Source: Harmothoe impar (lineage: Eukaryota; Annelida; Polychaeta; Phyllodocida; Polynoidae). From it: a DNA stretch of 64,000 bases. The translations under genes were made by a program, and so were the position numbers. Location: positions 57,395,800-57,459,799 of the forward strand of contig OX381714.1 in assembly GCA_947462335.1 (NCBI GenBank). The letters are read 5' to 3'. Positions 23,360 to 36,570 of this stretch are shown piece after piece (positions within the stretch are counted from its first letter, which is position 1; each line of letters begins with the position of its first letter). The notes beneath the pieces are model-generated. The model was not told the DNA's origin, made no database searches, and saw only the letters and a list, made by a program, of their open reading frames with translations.

Positions 23360-24025
23360 AGTGATGTTGTATGCAGCTAAATGCGCTGAAGCCTATTTTT
23401 TAAATATGATCTGATAGGGATCACTTGGAATTGTTGCCTATAAATGATGTGTGTATACCTGAGACTTTACCAGTATTTATGTTTTGTGTATATCGAGTCT
23501 ATACTTAGATTATATTGGCATTATATACGTGTCTCGGTCGGAAGAATTGATTGATAGGGCCTAGCTAAAGGCATACATGTTCAGAAGTTTATACTACGTT
23601 GTTTTTGATATATAAATATATGAAGTTATTATTATAGAGTATTCTAGTTAGTATACAACTAGCTATACTAGCAAATGTGAGATCTTGAGAGCATGGAATA
23701 TACGTACTATAATGATATGTGATTCTGAGATATATATTGCAGCTGGGTGATGTCCATGAATTTGTACAAATGTATTCTGCATGGGTAGTGCCGCTGTTAG
23801 TACTGCCACTGCTTTTCACCTATGACGGTCTAGCTCCTCATTGTGTAAGTCATGGCTATGTCCCTCCTACTCGTGTCTGGCCAATCATTAATTATCTTGC
23901 GAAACCTGTTAGTTAAGTCGGTTGTGACCTATGTTGGAGCCCTGTCTCCTTTTCACCACTATTGGCCCTTATCGAAAAACTTTACATGTAAAGGATTTGT
24001 TGCCAAATAAAAATTATCAAACTCA
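23360..24025 (+). mobile_element. Probable 3' UTR and tail of the LINE
   Basis: No coding frame is present. The stretch ends in TTGCCAAATAAAAATTATC next to a different element, which would fit an A-rich LINE 3' end. No target duplication could be found, so the boundary is a guess. Confidence 0.4.
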
Positions 24026-24190
24026 AACTGTGTCTCCCACGTGGCTCTGGTAAAATAGAGAGTCAAACAGCTAATGACGCTGCTTATATGAATGGTCAAC
24101 TTGAGTTCACTCTCTGCTATCAGTGTCAATAGCAGAGTCAATAGCTGTTTGACACTCCATTTTTGCCAGAGCCACGTGGGAGACACAGTT
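24026..24190. mobile_element. Short TIR element, 165 bp
   Basis: AACTGTGTCTCCCACGTGGC at the left is matched by GCCACGTGGGAGACACAGTT at the right. The pairing extends about 50 bases inward through TCAAACAGCTA. The CACGTG core sits in both arms. No target duplication is clear. Confidence 0.75.
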
Positions 24191-24646
24191 GACACCTTTA
24201 CTTTTCTGTGTGCTGCTATGCACTTTGTCATCATGACTAAACACTCAGTTTTGCATTCATGCCAAACCTCAGGGAAACTATCAGTCTCAATAAATTCGGA
24301 TACATGAATGTAGCACTGGCAAATTACCTACCAGGGCTGCATTCATCAATCATGATGTCAGAGGGCTTATTACATCCTCACTACTATACAACCTCAACAG
24401 TATAATCATCCATCCATCTATCTATCAGTGGCCTGTTCAGTGTATCATTGATAAACCAATTACTTGATGTAATGTACCTTAAATGATATGGATGGCTTTA
24501 AACCCACAGACCATAACCTTTTATGGTGGACCAGTACACACTTAAAACAAAAGCCAAGATCAATCACTCAGCAACAATCAATTACCAGCTGCCAGGGACA
24601 TTTAGGCTGTACAGAGCAGCTCACAGAGCAGCCCACAGTGGGATAA

Positions 24647-24926
24647 GGGAGTGCACATTTTTTAACAGGGGGGGGGATGGTGGATTTGGGGGGGGGGGGG
24701 GGTAAAAAATTTGGACCCCTTGACTTGGGGGGGGGGGGTCAAAAAAATTTTGAGGGAAAAAGCCTGCGCGTTACTATGATACAAAGGGGAGCGAACGCAC
24801 ACGATTTTCGGCCTGCCGGGGGGGGGGGGGTAAAAAATTTTGACCCTTCTAGGGGGGAGTGAACAAATTTCACGCGCTCCGCACGAGATCTCACCGCCCC
24901 CCTGTTGGTAAAAAATGAGCACTCCC
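24647..24926. mobile_element. G-rich MITE, TAA target duplication
   Basis: Same family as 4798-5108: termini GGGAGTGCACATT and AATGAGCACTCCC, flanked by TAA (24644-24646 and 24927-24929), with G-runs up to 14 inside. It is noncoding; glycine-rich open frames here are artefacts of the G-runs. Confidence 0.85.
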
Positions 24927-25193
24927 TAAGGCTGTGGGAACAGCTCCTTAACTGACACTAATTAGGCTCTATTTCATCTAATCATGTCATTGTCGGGTGC
25001 TTAGCATTATTTTCACAGTCAGTGTTTAGTCACTCAGCTGACAGGATCTACTGCTGTAAGCTCTAGAAAGCACCATGACCATATTGTGGATTCCCTGAAT
25101 GAATTTGTAGGAGATTTTTTAATTTCATGATAGTGTGGTTGGTACCCATAATTCTTCCTAATGCTGGCTCATGTCCTGTGATACCACAAGTAA

Positions 25194-25490
25194 GGGAGTG
25201 TTTATTAATCGGGGGTGGTAGGTTTGGGGGCATAAAAGATATATCTTGAGTGTGTGTGTGTGGGGGGGGGGGGCATACAAAATTCTAACCCCTTGTGAGG
25301 AGGGGAGCGGGGGCTAAAAAATATGCCCCACTTTACCAAAAAAACCCCAGGTCTGGCATGTTATTATAGTTTAAAGCGAGGGGGGGGATAAAATCATTGG
25401 TGCCGAGGGGGCTTGGAATATTTGGTGTGCTGTAGAGGGGGGGGGGGACGTAAACCCCTTCAACACCCCCTATTAATTAATGAACACTCC
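25194..25490. mobile_element. Diverged G-rich MITE of the same family
   Basis: Termini are GGGAGTGTTTATTAAT and ATTAATGAACACTCC, and the left flank is TAA. The right flank TTTA does not give an exact duplication. The interior again carries long G-runs. The outer ends are conserved but the second inverted block differs, so it is a subfamily. Confidence 0.7.
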
Positions 25491-26063
25491 TTTAGAAACA
25501 ATCATGAGGACATCTTTCTACTTGGCAGGACTGCACTTAATGTTGGCACTGGGGGGAGATGGGGGGAGCTGAGCAGCTCCTCAAACGGACATTAATTAGG
25601 CTCTACTTCACCCAATCATGTGATTGTCCAGTCCTGCTGCTTAATGCTGCCAGAGTCTGGTGGTCAGTCATACATGTAACAGGGTCTGCTGCTGCTGTGT
25701 CAGCTCTAGGAAGTACCAGAGCCATTTTGTAATGTAGGCCACTCAGAAAAACGTGGTTTCTCATCACCAAGGAAATATGACAAGGAAGGCTTTTTTTTTG
25801 TACTCACGGGCTAAAATGTATAGGATTATATAGATATTTCAAGACCAAAAATCTTTAGTAGTTAAGACTTTAATAATCTTTAAATGAGACAAAATGTAAG
25901 TTATTTCTATCCTACTGCATTAGTGACAGTATCAGCTATAATTTGATACCAAATATGCCAATATTTTTATGTTTTTCATCAAAATTGAGCAAAAAACAAA
26001 CCTGATTTTTAAGGTATGCAGTGATGAAAAACGATTTTTTTTGATTGGCCTTGATAGGTCGTA

Positions 26064-26282
26064 CACAGAGAAAAGAAGTAGAATCACTGTGACTCCCGAC
26101 TTGATCACTGAGGTAACTCTCCCCAGGACTCTGCAGTGACTCCCTAACATTAGCAGGACTCTATAATAACTCTATAATGACTCCTATTCTAAGTTACTTT
26201 AGAGTCATGGGGAGAGTTACCTCAGTGATCGGGGCTGGACCCTCATTTGGGAGTTACAGTGATTCTACTTCTTCTCTTTGTG
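26064..26282. mobile_element. TA-flanked MITE, right-copy counterpart of 353-590
   Basis: Same termini (CACAGAGAAAAG and CTTTGTG-type) and TA flanks. It is about 19 bases shorter, missing an internal ACTCCCTAATGATCGGTAG-like segment present in the left copy. Confidence 0.75.
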
Positions 26283-29176
26283 TAGAAGTATGATGATGTC
26301 AGACCATTGTACTTTGTCATCTTAACTATTTCCCGAGAGTACCACATGCAATATTGGTACAAATGACATACGGTAAATTTGCTGTTTACATCATCAGGAC
26401 CCTTACCTAGTTGGATGGAGTCAGGATGGAATGTGAATGAAACAAGGAGGGGAGGGGGAGGGGCTCCTTATAAATACAAACACTTGTAGCAGCAGGTATA
26501 ACTGTCAGGGTGGGATCCATGTGATGTCGCTAATGGGATCAACTCACCGGGGAGCATGGACAACATTTCTCTATACTTGTTTTGTGTCTGGTGTGTGCAT
26601 GGTGTCTCAAAACATTACAAGGTGTACATGATTATACAGAAAATAAAACAATAATCTTCATGTTAACATGGTATAATCTTAATTTATGATCAAAGTGATT
26701 TTTCAAAGATTAAGCAAAAAACTGTGTCCACGCTCCCCTGTGGGCACTTTCGCCTATGCTGTGATGTGGTAGGCAGTGAGTAACAACTGTGTACTAACTG
26801 TTCCAGTCATTAAGGAGGGTAGACAAATGTCTGTAATGACGGGTGCTTTTCATATTACAGCTTACCAGGAATCATTTATACAGTAAATAAACTGGATTCT
26901 AGATGTATTTTTATAATTTCCTAATATGTGCATTTTAGATAAACGAGGTGGAAGCTGCAAGTTGAGGTCTAACTGTATTTCTATTACAATGTCTTTTTAC
27001 CCTCAGATACTACATGCAATAAACACACATTGACAGCATGTGGGAACACATTTAGAGAAAGCAGACAATCAAAGAAAAGAAAGGCGCTTTTTCTGTAAGA
27101 TGGGTCTGGCCATGGCAGAGCCGAGTAGACATACTGGAAGGCGGCCAGAAGCAACAAAAACAGCAAGGCCTGTACGTTGTCTGCTTTATTGTTGTGTTTT
27201 ATTGCACGGGTCTTTGACTGCAACATCAATGTAACAGAGCACTGACAACCATGCAAATTATTTAGTCATTTATGCTTCCGAATCTACAGGGTTGATTCAC
27301 TACAAAAGGGCTGACATGATGATTGAATGTAGCCCTGACGAGTAAACTTGCCTGCATGCATGCATCATGATGTCAAAGGGCATAGGACAGTTATAGCATG
27401 GCGTGGCCCTTAAACGTTTACTGCAGGAAAACTACTATTATGATACTGTTATGCTCTATAGTTTAATGATGTAATCAAAGATGGAACAGATTTTGTGTCT
27501 TAAGCCCCACCAGTATTGAAATATAACTATGCATTTTCTTGAATTCTGTCTTTAGTAGGTTTTATGTCAAATGCCCGAGATCCACCTTTCTATGTAAAGA
27601 AGTAAAACCAACAACTGTTCTACTGGTGCACCCCTGTACCTGTTGAGTGGAGGGAATGTGGACCAAATTATTGATTTTCCAAAAAACTAATTTACCTCTT
27701 TTTAACACCCTTTTGATCCTTTGCCACACAGCATCACAACTAAGCTCAAAACCACTGTTGTGTTTTATGTAGAAAAAATTATCAACACATGTGATATTAA
27801 AGAGAAATTAATAGCGTTTTTAATTAAAGGCAGAAAGTGGGTCAATAAAACTAAATCCTTCACAAAGAAATTAAAGGTAAACACTACCGTTGTCAACAAA
27901 ACACCAAACACTGATTAAACATTGCATTTGTGCTACATAACTCTCCTCAATAATGTCAGTGAATTAAATATCCTATTAATTTTCACAATAATCAAGACAG
28001 GTAGACAAGGATGTATACAAGTTGCAATCTATGACCTGTCTATGATGCAGTCTGTGACTGGCAAGCATTAATTTGATTTACTTTTTTGAATTAAGATAAA
28101 ATGAAATTGATATCATAAAGTGTTTAGAATTCATTTAACACTTTCCGGCCATTTCAATGTACATCTGCCCTAAATAAGCCATTTACTTTCATGCTGGACA
28201 TTATTATTCCCTTAATATTTCTAGTGATAGGATAAACACTTTCTTGGCTAAAACTATAAAAAAAGGATAAAACTACCTTGACATTCGATATAAATTCTGA
28301 GATCCTATCTTGACAACACTTGTAACCTCTCATTTTGCAAGATAGGAGGCATTAAGCATGACATTACCTAGAGTCTGTTCACATGCAAAATGTTTATTGA
28401 GGGACATGGCAACTAGTATAGGATATGGCCTGGAGTAGGGAGGGGGAGGGGTTCTGATTGTCGCTGGTGTACCATATAGCATGGTCTGTACCAGACACGG
28501 TATGGTCTGGTTAGAGGGATGAAACACTCATTGGACAGAGCAGGACCAATATCACACATCATTGTCAGACACAGACAATGTTCCACATCCACAGATGTGA
28601 ATGTATGTGTGTAATCTTGGCCATGGGTCTCTGGAGTATCTCTATGATAGCAGATAATGTCAGTGTGAATGAACAACATGCATGGGTGTATGGCAATATC
28701 TGTCCAATAAGACAACCAATGTTTCCAATAGCTCTAAAGCAGTCAATGTCACTGCTCAAACAATCATACAACATAGAATTTCCTCTTTTGGCACAAAATG
28801 ATACTTCTATATCATGCCAAAACTGTGTACCTGACCAATATTTTAATCATAAAGCTTTGATAAATGATTGCCTGAGTGTGCACAAATGGGGGTATTTTAA
28901 GCATCTAGAGAAACAGTGTCCTATTGCATGACACGAGTCAGGCTGGTTGGAGCTGCATGCACTTCTTGTCATCTATAATGCAGTGGGCAGGTTAGCTTTT
29001 TCACTGGGCCACCCAGAATAAATAGACTGAGGTCTACAATGGAAACCTGTTGTCTTGACTGAATAGAGTGGATCTCTGTATCTATTTCATGTAATTATTG
29101 ATTAGTTCCATCAAAATATACATTCAAAGATAGTTTCATGGGTCCCCAATGATGAGAGGATCTATTTAATAATATG

Positions 29177-29535
29177 CACATGGGGACGAACCTGCCAAGT
29201 CACTAGTCTTAAAAAGCCCACTTTTCCAGTAATCTTAATCAGTTTCCATGGCCTATCCTCTCGATGGCACCACTGTAAGTTGGTAACATTGCTGGATTTA
29301 TTAGGGGCTTTGCCCCCCCCCCCCAACCCCCTTTTCTTTTTCTTTTTTTCCGTTCTTCTTTTCTTTCACTGTAACAGAAATATAACCGAACCCATTTACC
29401 TACAGACTTGTAGACTTACAGTGGTGCCATCTAGAGAAGAGAGGGGCAATCATCAAGATTACTGGAAAATGGGTTTTTAAGATTACAGGTAGAATGGGTG
29501 GCGTCTAGTGACTTGGCAGGTTCGTCCCTTGTTGC
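29177..29535. mobile_element. Right-copy counterpart of the long-TIR element
   Basis: It matches 3816-4194. The left arm has lost about 20 bases after AAGTCACTAG, while the right arm is complete. ATATAATATG remains outside the right end; the left flank is slightly diverged. Confidence 0.65.
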
Positions 29536-31969
29536 ATATAATATGCCTATACAAGAGCATATAAAGGATGTCCCCCAACCTAAACCCTGACCCCCCAATA
29601 AAGATTTGCTTCCTATGCCTCTGATGTCTCTTTCTGTTCTATAACAATGCCCTCCTCTACCCTGTTCTGCTCACCCTGCCAACCATCCAAACAGGTCGCT
29701 TCAAGAACTGAGGACCTGAGGATTGCATTAAAAAAAATCAGACCTTGTAAATTGCCGCCTCAGTGGAAGAGGACTCAGGTATCATTAACAATTACAAAAA
29801 GTCCTCATCATCTTTCTTCTCTCTTACCACTACTGTCTTTCATAAGGCTCCTATATAGCAATCCCTTTTACTGTGTATGAGGAATTGACTTCCCTAATCT
29901 TCTCATCAGGTTGCGAGGCTGGGAAAGACCATTGTAATCCTACACACTTTGACTTAAGTAGATTTGATCATCTAGAATTACAGAGATACAAAGAACAATA
30001 GCCATATAGAATTGCATGTAAGGATTTTTTACCGCTTTCTCAGAAAGTCGAGCATCGGGAATCTGATTACTTAGAGGTTAGAACAATGAGCAGCCACTGC
30101 TATAAATAGACATTGTTATAAGTGGGGAACAATGTGAGGAAAGATGTCATGGAAAGAGGCCTACTTTGTGTGTACTGTATGCAGGACATAAGCCTTGGTA
30201 TGAGGAGGAGTTACAGGACTAAGTTACAGCTAAGGTTAAACGATGGCCGCATATTTTCTTTTTTGTGTGATGGGAGGTACAGATATTTACACAGATTTAT
30301 TATGGATTTAATGAAGAGTGCATTCTAACATTTAAAGAAGCTTAAGCGGCTTCAAATGTTTAAACAGCCAACAAAGGGTACTTGATCCTGCTGCACAAAT
30401 TAGTTGTGTTTAAAGTGACAGTTGAGACCAGCCAGCAGGGGGATAGGGTTACAGTTAATGGAAGTCACTTAAATTTCCACAGGTTTTTTAAACCCTTAAA
30501 GGCCACATGGTGCATTACTGTGCTGTTACAAATGTCATCATGAATACAGCCCTTAATAAAAGTAAAAATCATACTGATTAGTGTTTTGAATGGCTCTTCC
30601 ATAATTGATTATAAAAATCAATTCTCCTGGAGGTTAATTCATATTTGTAAAAGTAAGGTTACTGATGCATTCAATTCTCCATAATGGCATTGGAAACCTG
30701 ATGAAAGTCAGCCAACACTTTCACTTCCTATATCCAAGAGGGCCATACAAGGCTGTAGTTGTTGGTCTCCAACAGTTCACCCGAGGCTGGTTTAAAAAAC
30801 TGGCCATTCTCTGATGCACATTGGCACCAACCCACCTTCAATAGATCTACATAATTATAGCTTGTCAGAATGAGATCAAATTTGCAGACCATCACAGTCT
30901 ATGTATATACATGTGTGCACAAAGTAATCTGGACTTGGCAAGTCTTGTACCTAAAGTGAGGGCTTTCACCTCCAAATGTCACTTTCCTTTCTGTGAATCC
31001 ATAATACCTCCTACTTGAATCCATACCACAATCTGGTTGTCTCCTACCCTAGTAGGGCAGTGTTCTGAATGCAGATGTTCTGAATATGAACCATAGAAAG
31101 GATCTATGGGACTGAGAAACTAGGAATCATGTTTATGTTTATGTGGAACTAGTGGTAGGAGGAATAAAGTGTCCTGAGGGAATTAATACTTAGGCTCCTT
31201 TATGTGACACATTGTTTTTCAATGTGTTAAAACCTTTATTGTCATGATACATGCATGCAGTACTGGCAAGTAATCCACCAGTGCTGCATTCATCAATCAC
31301 AATGAACAACGCGAGAGCATATCATCGCACAAAGTTGCCAAACTGTGCTATAGCAAGACTTAACTCCCAATTCCACCTACCCATCTTCTAACTGTGCCAA
31401 ACACTGATACCACCTGTGACATTTCCCATGTGGATCCTTTTCCCAACTGCCAATATTAAGTTCACTTCTACTCCATCTAAAATCCCCATCTGCTGCACCC
31501 TTGGGTCTTCTCAGTTTCTGTCATACCTCTGTCTCCACCTGTCTCTGAAGCTTTCTGTTCCTAGTAGACTCTTGTAGTGGCTTCCCTGTCTTATGAAGCC
31601 ATGTTAGGGCAGAGGTGTCCCATAATCCCTCAGTGACATATGGAGACTCTTTGTCTCAGAGCTACTCCTACCCTGCTGTACATTCCTACTTCAGAATCCT
31701 TATACACTACACAAGTTCTGTTGTAGTCAGAACTGCGAACTTGTTTCCTATATTCCCCCACATAAAAATGCCTGAGGACAGACAACCAGCCAAAGAAATG
31801 TATAAAACTATGTTATCCTGGTCCTTCCTCCAATCGTCTGATTGCTAAATCCTTAATCCATCCATAATGCTCATTTCAGGTGATACCACTCGTGGGATTG
31901 ATACCAGTAAGAAACAAGGATATAAGCATATAGTCACAGAATAAGGAGTATATATCTATACAGAAGTGA

Positions 31970-32790
31970 AAGACAAGGCTGACAAACGAAACTCTGTGGG
32001 AAACCATCCGCCATCTTGACGGCCCACCAGGCCCTCTTCCGGTTCTAGTACTGAAGCAATGTAGGCCTCCCGTGACCTGCACATTATGGCTGTTTACTCA
32101 AATAAATATTTCGAATATCGGGTTGTAACTTGAGACGAGTCATCATCAAAGACTTTTTTAAAGAAATGCATATTCAGTTTTATAATAAATGTAGAATATT
32201 TCATGTTTTTACACCAAACAGGTCGCGCTGGTTAGAGGCACAGGTAGCCAGTGTAGATCTAGCCCATGTGCGGATGTCGTAAATACTTAAATCACCCGTA
32301 AACGGTAGAATATAATTATATTTCTCATTAATTTAGGACAATATAAATCTGTTATTGTATATTGAACACAATTGAAAACATTAATTACAAAATAGATACA
32401 TTTGGTACGACAAACTTGTGCAGTAAAATAGATCTACACTGGGCTCCTGTGATGCTGGTTTCCCAACTATCACAATTAACCGGGATTTATAGCATTATTT
32501 TCCCGTGTTAAGGCCCCCCTCATCTAAATATTCAATATTTGATAATGTAATGGCATATTGAGCCCAAATAAGGAATGTTTTTCTAGTTTAATTCCTTATT
32601 AAAGCCATCGTCGCCCCCCGGCACAGTACAAATGTATGGGAGCGTCTGTTAGTCTGGTGGGCCAGCCGCTAGAGGGCCGATTTCCCGCGCAGAAGCGGCC
32701 GGCTGGGCTCAGTCACGGGTCTTGTTAACGATAGTGCTTCCCATGTCTTTGATATAGTGCAGCAGCACCAGGAAGCTCAGATCATTATTT
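31970..32790. mobile_element. Possible old inverted-repeat element
   Basis: Words recur in opposite orientation and reversed order across this stretch, for example GGCCCACCAG/CTGGTGGGCC and CCAGTGTAGATCTA/TAGATCTACACTGG. Spacing is irregular and identity weak. It lies in right-copy-specific DNA. No open frame is credible. Confidence 0.35.
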
Positions 32791-32796
32791 CTGGCG

Positions 32797-33308
32797 ACAC
32801 CCATCACCAAAATATACTAGAGAACAACCTATATAACTGGAAAGCTATGGAGATTATTGATATAGCGGGTGTAAAAAAAAATATTGGGAGGTTTTTTTTC
32901 AAGGTCAAGGTCAAAGGTCAAGGTCACACAAAATAGAAAATGTTGCTATATTTCAGTAAATTGTGAATATTTCAGGAAATATAGTAGCTATTCTTTTGAT
33001 TTTTGGGGTCAATGTGGGCCCCATATAGCTTTATTAAATTCTCAAAAAATATTTGACCTTGAAGTAGGTCAAGGTCACCAAAAGTAGGTCAAATCGGCTA
33101 AAAATGAGGGTCTTTCGTTGAAACACTTCATATGGCATTGTCCCAAAGCAACAATTTTGGGTCTAGAGTGCTGGAAATTGGTATGTGGGGGCTCAGGGAC
33201 ATAGGGAATAGACACCCCAGATACCATGAGAAAATTCATAATTTCTCCAGAGATATCCTAGGGTCCAGTGATATAGGGTGTTGCTTAGTATATTTTGGTG
33301 ATGGGTGT
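32797..33308. mobile_element. TIR element with internal AAGGTCA repeats, 512 bp
   Basis: ACACCCATCACCAAAATATA at the left is mirrored by TATATTTTGGTGATGGGTGT at the right, with inward extension through CAAC-CCTATAT. Inside are repeated AAGGTCA words around 32899-32927 and 33055-33095, on both strands. There is no coding frame and no clear target duplication. It is present only in the right copy. Confidence 0.75.
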
Positions 33309-34718
33309 TCACCTACCGCGGTCTGCCCTGCTACATATCCCATCTTACTTGGGGACAGTGTCTGGGTAGGACTGCACTTATTGTGTGTATTGGAGGTAGT
33401 GGGAGAAGTGTGTGTGTCTGGAGAAATACAGCAGTACAGAAATACATAGAAGTACAGCAGCACAGGTATAACTGTCTGGGTGGGCTACATACCACTTTTA
33501 ATGAGGCCTGTAGGGAGTGTATTGCTGACTGCACCAGTCATTAGGGAGTGTGGGCACCAGTGTGTATGAGACGCCATGTGCTTTTTGTTCTGTGGCTACA
33601 TAATATAGTTGGTGTATTACCAGGGATCAAGTGCACAGTCAGTACAAGGAGGTTTGATGTGTAAAGCTGTACGTAACAGCACTAACTCAGTCTCTTTTGG
33701 TTAATATAGTGAAGCTTATCCTCATAACATAACAGGATACTTTAACAGGATATATATCACTTATGCATAAAATTAAGTGGATACCTACTCAATGATGCAT
33801 GCTTAAGCATCAAACTGTAGATGTTTATGACAAGAAATATTACTTCTGAAAGCCATCATCGGCTGACTGACAGCACTCTAATACTTCATTAGTTTGAGTG
33901 ACATTTATAATCCTTACTGTCAGAAACCTATCAGCCAAGGCTCTGGTTGGATTGACATTTATCAAGAGAAACTTCTCAATTTTTATTTTGAAAAGATCTA
34001 TTGAAATCATTTCCTGATTCGTTCCTTTGCAATTGTTTTCAGTTTTTTTTATACCTCTGCTCCAATTAATGTATTTCACCTTTTTCTGTTGTGACAAATA
34101 AACACATTATCAGTAGTAGTCACCAATATCTACCCTATTATTTATTATTTTCCTTGGAGTTTCACCACTCCTTAACTCTCCCTTGTCCACCTCAATCTCC
34201 CTTTGTCACTTTCTTTGTCCTACTGCTCTTTTTCTGTATTTGTATTGACAGTCTGCATGGCATCACTACATATGTTCAGATTTGCAATACAGCTGAATCA
34301 TCAGAATGTTCAATGTATGCGGAGAACCAGAGCAGACAGCATCAAGAGCCTCATTTCCCTCAGGGGCTGCACAGCTATGACAGCCTTGTGAATGTCCCAT
34401 GCCCTGACACTAGACCTTATCACTTCATACACAGTCCACCACCCCATCAATATACCGTGCACATACTGATGTACATGACTGGACTTTCTGTTAGGTTTGT
34501 ATATATTTGTGTGGGTGGTTATCATCTGAGATAACTGTATTGTTATTTGGCAAATAGTGCTAGATTGACCTATCAATATATAAGTTTAATATGCAATGGA
34601 CAGCATAGTAAGGAATGAGCGTGAGCTACTTCAGAGGGAGATATTCTCTCCTTTCCTACATGAGAATTGCTGGTGTAGCCATACCTAGTGACAGTAGCAC
34701 TGCAGTGTCAGGTGTTTT

Positions 34719-34721
<3 letters not shown>

Positions 34722-34785
<64 letters not shown>
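34722..34785. repeat. (TA)n microsatellite
   Basis: About 32 TA dinucleotides. The matching left-copy position (about 9030) has only a few, so the tract expanded in the right copy or contracted in the left. Confidence 0.95.
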
Positions 34786-34788
<3 letters not shown>

Positions 34789-34935
34789 CGTACCAGTACC
34801 AGCATGTGGAATATCTTGGGAGAACCTGTTGTGAGAAGGCTTAAACATCTTAGTGATTCAATGCACTATGCCACTTATATGCCATGATGCATGAATGCAG
34901 CCCTGATGAATAACCCACCAGTGTGGCATTTTATT

Positions 34936-36000
34936 GAGCATCAAAATCAGATTAACAGTTTTAGACAGTCCAGTCTGATAAGACACTTTTTATTCTTAAA
35001 AATAAAAGTTTCTCTACGCAGGTGTCCTCTAACAAGTCTCCCTGTGCATGCAGTGTGGTCCCCATGTCCCAGACCTATTTACCCTAAATGTCCCCTGGCT
35101 GCTGGAGGACGGGTCTGCTGTCATTGTGAGTGCTGGAGGTGGTACTGTCACTGTGTTTGGCAATAAGGGAGTGTCATAACTAAGTACACTACCGGTCTTA
35201 CATCAACTATTGTGGATGTAACACATTAACCTCCTCTCTAGTCCCCTTGTAAGGTATCTATACAGTGGACAGTTATGTTGGTACATCAATCCATGTGTAT
35301 AGAAAGAAACCCCCAGACTTGGCTCCCTGCTCTCGCTCTCTCTCAGCCTTTGTAAACACATACGTGACAAGTACCATTGCTTATTATTTAGAATAAAAAG
35401 AACACGGCACATCGAAAAGCAATGTGAAGCAAGGTTCTGTAACTAAAGAACCCCTTTCAATGCTGAGTCACAGGAAATCCTACAATATTGATCCTAAAAA
35501 TAGTTGATAACAATGAGCCATTTTTATGATTATGAATTAAAACAATTTACCGTCATTAAATTTTTGAGATCAAGGTCCTCACATTGGACTTTTTAAAGCT
35601 CAAGAAACACTCATAAAAGTGTTTAGAGGTTTCTCGCTATTTAGTGCTTACCAGGCAACCCAACCACCTATTCCCACCCAATGCATACGGTATATATACC
35701 ATTATTGGGTAATCAATTATCCAGAATCCCCCGGTTGCCCTGAAGGCCAGCATCAAATATTTACTGATGGCAGGTCTGTGGGTAATCCACTACACTTGTT
35801 GGGGCATTGACCTTTTACAATTGACCAAGGACAATGGGGGTTAGTGCTACAGAGGAGGATGCACAGAGATAGGGTAACAGCACAGGTTTGAGTGGTCTGC
35901 ATGCAATGATGTATATAAAGGGTAAGGTGTGACACCAAATCTCCATAGTCATCTCCATGACCTTCCCTCAGACTTGGAGACACAGATATGACCATGGACA
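34936..36000. other. Right-copy-specific stretch without a recognised gene
   Basis: Homology to the left copy stops near 34936. I see no coding frame with recognisable motifs, no RNA gene and no clear terminal repeats. Confidence 0.5.
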
Positions 36001-36180
36001 TTTAGGGTTCCAGGCCCTAGGGCCCTCTGGAATAGGGGCCCCCTGAACTGGGACCCTCAGAACTGGGGCCCTCTGAACTTAGGCCCTCTGAACTGGGGCC
36101 CCCATGAACTAGGGCCCCCATGAACTGAGGCCCCCAGGAACTAGGGCCCTCAGGAACTTGGGCCCTCGGAACAGGGGCCA
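36001..36180. repeat. GGGGCCC-rich minisatellite
   Basis: About ten degenerate units of roughly 16 to 19 bases, pattern GGGCCCYCWGAACTG. It directly precedes the first CCCGCTAGA array. Confidence 0.85.
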
Positions 36181-36239
36181 TCATTTCAATTCAGTGACCG
36201 TCAGATTGCTAGATCTTATTCAGCACCCGTCAGGTTGCT

Positions 36240-36570
36240 AGGTTTAAGAGCCCGCTAGATTTTATGGATTTCAGAGCCCGCTAGAATTTCTCAAGTTTCA
36301 GAGCCCGCTAGATTTTCTCAGGTTTCAGAGCCCGCTACATTTTCTCAGGTTTCAGAGCCCGCTAGATTTTTTTCAGGTATCAGAGCCCGCTAGAATTTCT
36401 CAGTTTCAGAGCCCGCTAGATTTTCTCAGGTTTCAGAGCCCGCTAGATTTTTTTCAGGTATCAGAGCCCGCTAGATTTTCTCAGGTTTCAGAGCCCGCTA
36501 GATTTTATAGGTTTCAGAGCCCGCTAGATTTTTTTAGGTTTCAGAGCCTGCTAGATTATTTTGGGTTTCA
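36240..36570 (+). repeat. Satellite array, forward orientation
   Basis: About eleven monomers of 27 to 31 bases, pattern TTTCAGAGCCCGCTAGATTT with a variable CTCAGG or TTTTCAGG linker. Confidence 0.95.

Noticed and set aside
24523..24922. Glycine- and proline-rich short frames.
   Set aside because: They are translations of G-runs in the MITE at 24647-24926.
28827..28938. A right-copy-specific mobile element.
   Set aside because: There are no terminal repeats or target duplication; it could equally be a deletion in the left copy.
36001..36180. CG-rich promoter or CpG island.
   Set aside because: The segment is a GGGGCCC minisatellite and holds few CpG dinucleotides.
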